Positions 14,336-19,463 of a stretch of DNA of 19,463 nt are shown one piece after another; within the stretch, counting starts at the first letter, position 1, and the number at the start of each line of letters is the position of its first letter. Under the pieces are notes generated by a model. The model did no database searches and had not been told where the DNA came from. It worked only from the letters and a program-made list of their open reading frames with translations. The translations under genes were made by a program, and so were the position numbers. Source of the DNA: JALTBU01 sp964410645. GTDB taxonomy: Bacteria; Campylobacterota; Campylobacteria; Campylobacterales; Nautiliaceae. The stretch is from positions 1-19,463 of the forward strand of contig CAYPHV010000024.1 in the NCBI GenBank assembly GCA_964410645.1, read 5' to 3'.

Positions 14336-15352
14336 ATGCTAAACAGTTCAATTAAAAGAGTAAAAAAAGCTATTGAAGAAATTCAAAAAGGTTCTATTAT
14401 TATAATGATAGATGATGAAGACAGGGAAAATGAAGGGGATTTGGTATATGCGGGCGTTTTTTCAACGCCACAGAAGGTAAATTTTTTAGCCGGTAAAGGA
14501 CGGGGGCTTATATGCGTCCCCGTTACAGACGATACAGCCAAAAAACTGAATTTAACCCCTATGGTTCCTCAAAACAGTGAAAAATTTTCAACGGCATTTA
14601 CCGTAAGCGTTGATGCAAAAGAAACCAAGACGGGAATCAGCGCATATGAAAGAAATATAACTATAAAAAAAATATCATCCCCCACTTCAAAACCGGATGA
14701 TTTTGTCCGTCCCGGACATATTTTCCCCTTAATCGCACGAAGAGGAGGCGTTTTAAGACGCACAGGCCATACAGAAGGAAGTACAGATATTTGCCGTTTA
14801 GCCGGTGTTTATCCGGTAGCCGTCATTTGTGAAATAATGAAAGAAGACGGCACAATGGCAAGAAGAGGCGATTTACAGGAATTTGCAAAAAAATATAATC
14901 TTACAATAGTCTATATTTCCGACATAGTCGAATACAGACTTCAATTTGAAAGTTTAATTAAAAAAATCGATGAAAAATCTGTAGAAATTGACGGAGTTAA
15001 ATTCAAAAAAATTATTTTTAAAGACCATTTGGAAAATAAACATTATGCATTGGTCAATAACGCAAAAGAAACAAGCAATATTAAATTTTATAAAGTAAGT
15101 AAAAATGTGGATTTTATGCTCGATGACAAGAAAATGAAAGAATATAAAAAAATTTTAGAATATATAAAATATAATAACGGAGTGATAATTTTTATAGATT
15201 CAAAAACAAAAGACAATAAAGAATTCGGAATAGGAGCACAAATTCTTAAAAATCTCGGCATAAAAAAATTAAACTTAATTGCCAATCATAGAAATGAGCC
15301 AAACGCGCTTAAAGGCTTCGGAATAGAAATCAATGAATATATAAACATATGA
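14336..15352 (+). CDS. ribBX: 3,4-dihydroxy-2-butanone 4-phosphate synthase with degenerate GTP cyclohydrolase II-like domain (RibBX type)
   Basis: The N-terminal domain (1-200) is a complete RibB, which turns ribulose 5-phosphate into formate and the four-carbon unit of riboflavin. It has DDEDRENEGDLVYAG at 26-40, FVRPGHIFPLIARRGGVL at 123-140, RRTGHTEGSTDICRLAG at 141-157 and CEIMKEDGTMARRGDL at 165-180. The C-terminal 135 residues keep the fold end of RibA (FGIGAQILKNLGIKKLNLI, 297-315, and GFGIEINEYI) but lack the zinc motif CxTGDxxxSxxCxC and other catalytic residues, so GTP cyclohydrolase activity is not expected. This matches the RibX variant described in Proteobacteria; a separate ribA should exist elsewhere. 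The start has AAAGG 6 bases upstream. The stop overlaps the hemH start as ATGA. Confidence 0.93.
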   Translation: MLNSSIKRVKKAIEEIQKGSIIIMIDDEDRENEGDLVYAGVFSTPQKVNFLAGKGRGLICVPVTDDTAKKLNLTPMVPQNSEKFSTAFTVSVDAKETKTGISAYERNITIKKISSPTSKPDDFVRPGHIFPLIARRGGVLRRTGHTEGSTDICRLAGVYPVAVICEIMKEDGTMARRGDLQEFAKKYNLTIVYISDIVEYRLQFESLIKKIDEKSVEIDGVKFKKIIFKDHLENKHYALVNNAKETSNIKFYKVSKNVDFMLDDKKMKEYKKILEYIKYNNGVIIFIDSKTKDNKEFGIGAQILKNLGIKKLNLIANHRNEPNALKGFGIEINEYINI

Positions 15353-16248
15353 AAGCGATAATACTTCATAATATGGGCGGGGCAAGGAGTGAAAAAGAGT
15401 TAAAAGAATTTTTATATAATATATTTATGGATAAAAGAATAATTTCTTCTCCCGCAAGATATTTTTTAGCACCTCTTATTTCAAATCTGAGATACAAAAG
15501 GGTTTGGAAAAACTATGAAAAAATCGGCGGCAGCAGAATTTATAAAATAACTGAAAGCCTAACCCAAAAAATGCAAAATTTGACTACCGATAAAGTTAAA
15601 TATGCAATGCGATATACCAAACCACATTTAAAGGAAACAATTCATACTTTTAAAGAAATAACTCTTCTGCCGCTTTATCCACATTATTCTTTTTCGACAT
15701 ATGAAAGCAGTATAGACGAGCTTAAAAAAACCAAATACAAAGGCAAAGTACATATTGTAAAACCATTTTACAAAAACAAAAATTTCAACAAAATAATAAA
15801 AGAAAATATTTTGAATTCAATAGATAATCCTAAGAAATGGAATCTAATTTTTTCCGCTCACGGATTACCTAAAGAAATGATAGAAAAAGGCGATAAATAT
15901 TATGATAACGTAAAAGAACACATAGAAATATTAAAGAACATTCTACCTGAATTTAAAACTTTAAATTTGGCATTTCAATCAAGATTTGGATATAAACAAT
16001 GGCTTAAACCGTATCTTCAAGAAGAACTTACAAAATATAAAAATGAAAATGTTTTAATTTATCCGATATCTTTTATGATAGATAATTCCGAAACGGATTT
16101 AGAACTAAAAATACAATATGGAACTCTTGCAAAAAAAATAGGCATAAAAAATTATAAAGTAATAAGCTGCCCAAACGATAATGAATCAACAGTAAAATTT
16201 TTAATGGAAATGGCTTATGAAAGTAATAAACAAAAAAATGTACTGTAA
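15349..16248 (+). CDS. hemH: Ferrochelatase
   Basis: HemH inserts Fe2+ into protoporphyrin IX (or coproporphyrin III in some lineages), the last or near-last step of heme synthesis. At 299 residues it is slightly shorter than E. coli HemH. Seen: the N-terminal LHNMGGARSEKELKEFLYNIF (6-26), GGSRIYKITESLTQKM (60-75), LPLYPHYSFST at 107-117, the iron-binding His171 in FSAHGLPKEMI, and FQSRFG at 209-214. The conserved acidic site is present as IDNSETDLEL (244-253; Glu248), where the more usual sequence is SDHIETL or ADCLETL, so the loop is diverged and one residue longer. It starts on the ribBX stop codon (ATGA), which implies coupled translation. Pairing flavin and heme synthesis fits a respiring organism rich in cytochromes and flavoproteins. 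Confidence 0.92.
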   Translation: MKAIILHNMGGARSEKELKEFLYNIFMDKRIISSPARYFLAPLISNLRYKRVWKNYEKIGGSRIYKITESLTQKMQNLTTDKVKYAMRYTKPHLKETIHTFKEITLLPLYPHYSFSTYESSIDELKKTKYKGKVHIVKPFYKNKNFNKIIKENILNSIDNPKKWNLIFSAHGLPKEMIEKGDKYYDNVKEHIEILKNILPEFKTLNLAFQSRFGYKQWLKPYLQEELTKYKNENVLIYPISFMIDNSETDLELKIQYGTLAKKIGIKNYKVISCPNDNESTVKFLMEMAYESNKQKNVL

Positions 16249-16260
16249 AAGGAGATACAA

Positions 16261-16659
16261 ATGAAAAAATTAATCTTTTTTATCATAGGGGTTTTTGCAT
16301 TCGGTTATGAACTCAAACAATTTGTCGTATGCAGAAATATAAAACATCTAACACCCGTTAATATTACAAATAAATTTACTGTTAAAGACAAAAAAGTATA
16401 TGCCTTTGCATATTTTACGAACATAAAACAAAATAAAATTATAAATTTTCTTTGGGAAGAATATGCGAATAATCAATGGAATATATATGCGGATATAAAA
16501 CTCCCGCTTCATACGGGTTATAGATGGAGAACATTTTCCGATATAACTGTAAGAAAATTTTTTACAGGAAAATGGAAAGTCAGCATATTCGACGGCAATA
16601 AAACAATATCCTCTAAAAAATTCATAATTCAAGATATAAACTCATCAGATAATATTTGA
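16261..16659 (+). CDS. DUF2914 domain protein, exported
   Basis: The 132-residue product has a signal peptide (MKKLIFFIIGVFAFG, likely cut after Gly15) and one domain that matches what I know of DUF2914: a Cys near the start (VVCRNI, 22-27), PVNITNKFTVKDKKVYAFAYFTN, a Trp-containing strand NFLWEEY, then YRWRTFSDITV (87-97) and FTGKWKVSIFD (101-111). The R-W-R-T-[FW]-S and GKWxVxxxD pair is the family signature. Function is not known; it should lie in the periplasm. AAAAGGAG precedes the ATG by 6 bases, only 12 bases after hemH, so it is the third gene of the ribBX-hemH operon. It ends 20 bases from the convergent dnaK stop, with no clear terminator between. Confidence 0.83.
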   Translation: MKKLIFFIIGVFAFGYELKQFVVCRNIKHLTPVNITNKFTVKDKKVYAFAYFTNIKQNKIINFLWEEYANNQWNIYADIKLPLHTGYRWRTFSDITVRKFFTGKWKVSIFDGNKTISSKKFIIQDINSSDNI

Positions 16660-16679
16660 ATAAAGACGGAAAGAAAAAA

Positions 16680-18718
16680 TTATTCGACTTCCGCATCAAT
16701 TACGTCGTCGTCCCCGCCTTTTTTCTGATTGTTTTCTCCACCTTGTGCTCCACCTTGTGCTCCACCTTGTGCTCCACCNNNNNNNNNNNNNNNNNNNNNN
16801 NNNNNNNNNNNNNNNNNNNNNNNNNNNNNNNNNNNNNNNNNNNNNNNNNNNNNNNNNNNNNNNNNNNNNNNNNNNNNNCTCCACCTTGTGCTCCACCTTG
16901 TGCTCCACCTTGTGCTCCACCGGCAGCTGCCATATTTTGAGCAATTTTTTGAAACTCAGTATTAATTTCGTTTTTTAAGCTTTCTATTTTAGATTTATCT
17001 GCACTTTGTTCTTCCATAACTTTTTTAGCTTCTGCTATTTTAGCTTCCAAATTGCTTACATCTCCAAGTTTGTCTTTATTGTCTTTTATAAATTTTTCTG
17101 CCTGATAAGCAACCGCATCAAGTTCATTTCTGGCTTTTATTGCCTCAATACTTTCTTTTTCTTTTTTATTTGCCTCTTCAGCTTCTCTAACCATTTTTTG
17201 AATTTCTTCTTCGCTTAAAGTAGAGCTTCCTGAAATTGTAATTTTTTGTTCTTTTCCTGTATCTTTGTCTTTTGCGCTAACATTCAAAATACCATTTGCA
17301 TCAATGTCAAATGCTACTTCAATTTGTGGAGCACCTCTTGGTGCCGGTCTAATTCCTTCAAGATTAAATTGTCCGAGCGACTTATTGTCTTTTGCAAGTG
17401 AAGCTTCACCCTGCAATACATGAATTGTAACCGCTGTTTGATTATCTTCAGCCGTACTGAATACCTGTGATTTTTTAACAGGTATTGTTGTACCTTTTTC
17501 AATAATTTTTGTCATAACCCCGCCAAGTGTTTCAATACCAAGACTAAGAGGTGTAACATCTAGCAATAATACATCTTTTACATCACCTTTAAGCACTCCG
17601 GCTTGAATTGCTGCACCAAGTGCAACCACTTCATCTGGATTAACAGATTTATTAAGTTTTTTACCATTAAAATATTCGCTTACTAATGTTTGAACTTTAG
17701 GTATTCTAGTTGATCCTCCGACCATAACAATTTCATTTATTTCATTCTTATTAAGTCCGGCATCATTTAACGCATTGCTAATATGTTTTAATGTTTCTTT
17801 TAGCAAATCATCAATCATAGCTTCAAATTTAGCCCTGCTTATTTTTTTAACCAAATGTTTAGGACCGCTTGCATCAGCTGTAATAAACGGCAAATTAATT
17901 TCAGTTTCTTCTTTTGCTGAAAGTTCTTTTTTAGCTTGTTCTGCCGCATCTTTCAATCTTTGAAGAGCCATTTTGTCATTACTTAAATCAATTCCATTTT
18001 CAGATTTAAATTCATCGATCAGCCATTTAACCACTCTATTGTCAAAATCATCCCCACCAAGAAATGCATTACCGTCAGTTGAAAGAACCTGAAAGGTACC
18101 ATCTCCTATTTCCAAAACAGTAACATCAAATGTTCCTCCGCCTAAATCATAAACCAATATTTTTTCTTCGCCTTTTTTATCAAGCCCGTAAGCCAAAGCT
18201 GCCGCTGTCGGTTCATTTACAATTCTCAAAACATTAAGACCTGCAATTTTCCCAGCTTCTTGCGTTGCTTTTCTTTGTGCGTCATTAAAATATGCCGGAA
18301 CCGTAATAACAGCTTCAGTTACTTCTTCACCGAAAAATTCTTCTGCATCATTTTTTAATTTTTGTAAAATTTTTGCGCTGATTTCTTGCGGTGTATAAAC
18401 TTTACCGTCTATTTCAACCGCACATGCATTGTTTTTATTAACAATTTTATATTGAACATGTTTTTTTGCTTCTTTTGCTTTTGGCTCATTACACATCATA
18501 CCCATAATTCTTTTTACAGAATAAATTGTTCTTTCAGGATTTGTAATCGCCTGTCTTTTAGCAGGTTCTCCTACTAAAACACCTTTATCGGTAAAAGCTA
18601 CAACACTTGGAGTGGTATTTTTACCCTCTTTATTCGCAATAATTTTTGAATCTTTTCCATTGAAATATGCCACAGCACTGTTTGTTGTTCCTAAGTCAAT
18701 TCCTATAACTCTACCCAT
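16680..18718 (-). CDS. dnaK: Chaperone DnaK (Hsp70), with an assembly gap inside its C-terminal repeat
   Basis: DnaK is the ATP-driven Hsp70 chaperone and works with GrpE and DnaJ in the cytoplasm. The first 613 codons are continuous: GIDLGTTNS (6-14), DLGGGTFDV (191-199), VGGSTRIPK (333-341), the linker VLLLDVTPLSLGIE (383-396) and a full substrate-binding domain. The disordered tail is a run of GGAQ units, interrupted by 100 N. Left of the gap the same frame resumes with GGAQ units, then ENNQKKGGDDDVIDAEVE and a TAA at 16682-16680, a typical acidic DnaK end. A straight read through the 100 N falls out of frame and gives a false tail ending at 16700; the true stop is 16680. TAAGGAGGAAATT before the ATG is a strong Shine-Dalgarno that includes the grpE stop. 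Third gene of hrcA-grpE-dnaK. Confidence 0.97.
16736..16921 (-). repeat. 12-bp tandem repeat coding for Gly-Gly-Ala-Gln in dnaK, broken by a gap
   Basis: The unit on the minus strand is GGTGGAGCACAA. Three full copies plus a partial one are seen on each side of the N run, identical to the base. Such perfect repeats collapse in short-read assembly, which explains the gap. The copy number is therefore unknown. Confidence 0.92.
16779..16878. other. Assembly gap (100 N) inside the dnaK tandem repeat
   Basis: Exactly 100 N. The right flank stops after the first base of a GCA codon and the left flank begins at GGT, so a frame- and repeat-preserving gap must be 5 + 12n bases (n may be negative if the flanks overlap). 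100 does not satisfy this. Confidence 0.95.
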
Positions 18719-18728
18719 AATTTCCTCC

Positions 18729-19304
18729 TTAATTTTTTTTATTTATTGTAACCATAGACGGTCTGATTAATTTATTTTTAAGTTTATATCCTTTTTGACA
18801 AACATCCACTATTTCTCCATCTTTGTGCTCTTCACTCTGCACATGTTGAATCGCCTGATGAAATTCCGGATTAAATTCATTATGTTCAACAGGTTCAATC
18901 CCATGATTTTTAAAAACATCAAGCATTTTTTTAAGGGTAAGATTTACCCCTTCAATCAATTTGTCAAAAGCTTCTGATTTATTCTCTATATCATTTGAAT
19001 GCGAAAGCGCAAGTTCCAATGAATCAAGTACAGGCAATAAATCTTTGGCAAATTGTTCATACGCATAATCGGCTGCCGCGTTAGCCTGTTTCATGGTTAT
19101 TTTTTTATCATTTTCACATTTGGCATATGCTCTTAAAGCTTCATCAAGCTTCTGTTTAAGCTCTGCATTTTGTTTTTCAAATTCTTTCGTATTTTCTTCT
19201 TTTTTCACATCGCAAATCTCCTCTTTCTTGACTTCATTAACTTCATTTTGAGATTTATTTTCAGATGCATCGTTGTCATGATAATGTTTATGCTTTTTAC
19301 TCAT
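18729..19304 (-). CDS. grpE: Nucleotide exchange factor GrpE
   Basis: GrpE releases ADP from DnaK and acts as a thermosensor in many bacteria. The 191 residues show the usual order: a charged, disordered N-terminus with a His cluster (KKHKHYHD, 3-10), a long coiled coil (about 40-85) carrying QNAELKQKLDEALRAYAKCEND, a helix with QFAKDLLPVLDSLELAL (84-100), and the C-terminal beta domain with FNPEFHQAIQHV (144-155) and QKGYKLKNKLIRPSMVTI (170-187). A strong AAAGGAGGAAATA precedes the ATG. The start lies 8 bases inside the end of hrcA, and the stop is 10 bases from dnaK, so the three are one transcript. Confidence 0.96.
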   Translation of the reverse strand: MSKKHKHYHDNDASENKSQNEVNEVKKEEICDVKKEENTKEFEKQNAELKQKLDEALRAYAKCENDKKITMKQANAAADYAYEQFAKDLLPVLDSLELALSHSNDIENKSEAFDKLIEGVNLTLKKMLDVFKNHGIEPVEHNEFNPEFHQAIQHVQSEEHKDGEIVDVCQKGYKLKNKLIRPSMVTINKKN

Positions 19305-19463
19305 TATTTCCTCCTTTCATAGAATTGAACAAAGACATAAAATCGGTATAGACATCTCCAATTAAAAATATTTCAATTTCTTTTGAAGAATCATTAATTT
19401 TAAATTTTTTAATCAACGTTTTATTTTGATAATCAATTCTCATATTTACTATATGACTTAAAT
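19297..19463 (-). CDS. hrcA: Heat-inducible repressor HrcA, C-terminal 54 residues (runs off the right edge)
   Basis: The minus-strand frame open from the window edge ends LSHIVNMRIDYQNKTLIKKF..., EIEIFLIGDVYTDFMSLFNS, MKGGNNE, with the stop at 19299-19297, overlapping the first 8 bases of grpE (ATGAGTAA). The block [IL]xGDVYTDF resembles the C-terminus of the short, divergent HrcA of Campylobacter and relatives, and hrcA-grpE-dnaK is the usual order. HrcA represses this operon by binding CIRCE sites, which would lie upstream outside the window. With only the tail visible the call rests mainly on gene order. Confidence 0.72.
   Translation of the reverse strand, partial: LSHIVNMRIDYQNKTLIKKFKINDSSKEIEIFLIGDVYTDFMSLFNSMKGGNNE

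Noticed and set aside
16736..16921. Short regular repeats as a possible CRISPR or integron array
   Set aside because: The units are 12 bp, contiguous, without spacers and in frame with dnaK.
16696..16978. Several open frames crossing the 100 N run, with VEHK, STLC or APPC repeats
   Set aside because: They are alternative frames of the 12-bp dnaK repeat read through a placeholder gap; only the GGAQ frame continues DnaK.
1..19463. tRNA/rRNA genes, insertion sequences, riboswitches, CIRCE elements
   Set aside because: I found no cloverleaf, transposase, terminal inverted repeats, conserved flavin (RFN) leader ahead of ribBX (only 50 bp available) or CIRCE palindrome in the window; the hrcA promoter region is outside it.

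Overview
The window looks like a piece of a draft genome from an AT-rich, chemolithoautotrophic member of the Campylobacterota (formerly Epsilonproteobacteria), most plausibly a Nautiliales-type vent organism. The evidence is a two-subunit ATP citrate lyase (aclB-aclA, the hallmark of the reductive TCA cycle), a riboflavin gene of RibBX type, a divergent HrcA tail ahead of grpE-dnaK, the cluster ileS / small membrane ORF / gatA / guaB known from Campylobacter relatives, a pseudopilin with the FTMLEL signature common in the phylum, and Lys/Ile/Asn-rich proteins. The genus is an inference. Two runs of exactly 100 N (11863-11962 and 16779-16878) are scaffold gaps, not sequence.

Layout. Positions 1-5221 (minus strand): trpG, a multi-pass membrane protein translationally coupled to it, then aclB-aclA behind their own promoter, then a pseudopilin gene that runs off the left edge. 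Position 5264 on (plus): a metF-type methylenetetrahydrofolate reductase, divergent from trpG. Positions 6164-11813 (minus): ileS, a previously uncalled 44-residue membrane protein, gatA and guaB, all overlapping, behind an extended -10 promoter. Positions 11963-12748 (minus): a PPK2-type polyphosphate kinase whose 3' end is lost in a gap. Positions 12798-13808 (plus): a CinA/PncC-type amidase, convergent with and overlapping a small lipoprotein gene (13800-14285, minus). Positions 14336-16659 (plus): ribBX, hemH and a DUF2914 protein as one operon. Positions 16680-19463 (minus): the tail of hrcA, then grpE and dnaK, with a gap inside a 12-bp repeat coding for the DnaK tail.

How the genes work together: AclBA supplies acetyl-CoA for carbon fixation. 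IMP dehydrogenase, MetF, RibBX, ferrochelatase, TrpG and CinA/PncC are biosynthetic or cofactor-salvage steps (GTP, folate C1, flavin, heme, anthranilate or aminobenzoate, NAD). IleRS and GatA support translation, and HrcA/GrpE/DnaK form the heat-shock operon. Genes are packed very tightly: ATGA and TAATG junctions, convergent 3' ends 3-20 bp apart or overlapping.

I see no strong sign of a new defence or mobile system, no tRNA or rRNA, and no CRISPR. The most interesting signals are three divergent intergenic regions with mirror-image -10 boxes, the uncalled small membrane ORF between ileS and gatA, the GGAQ tandem repeat that broke the assembly in dnaK, and a pseudopilin attached to the carbon-fixation genes.
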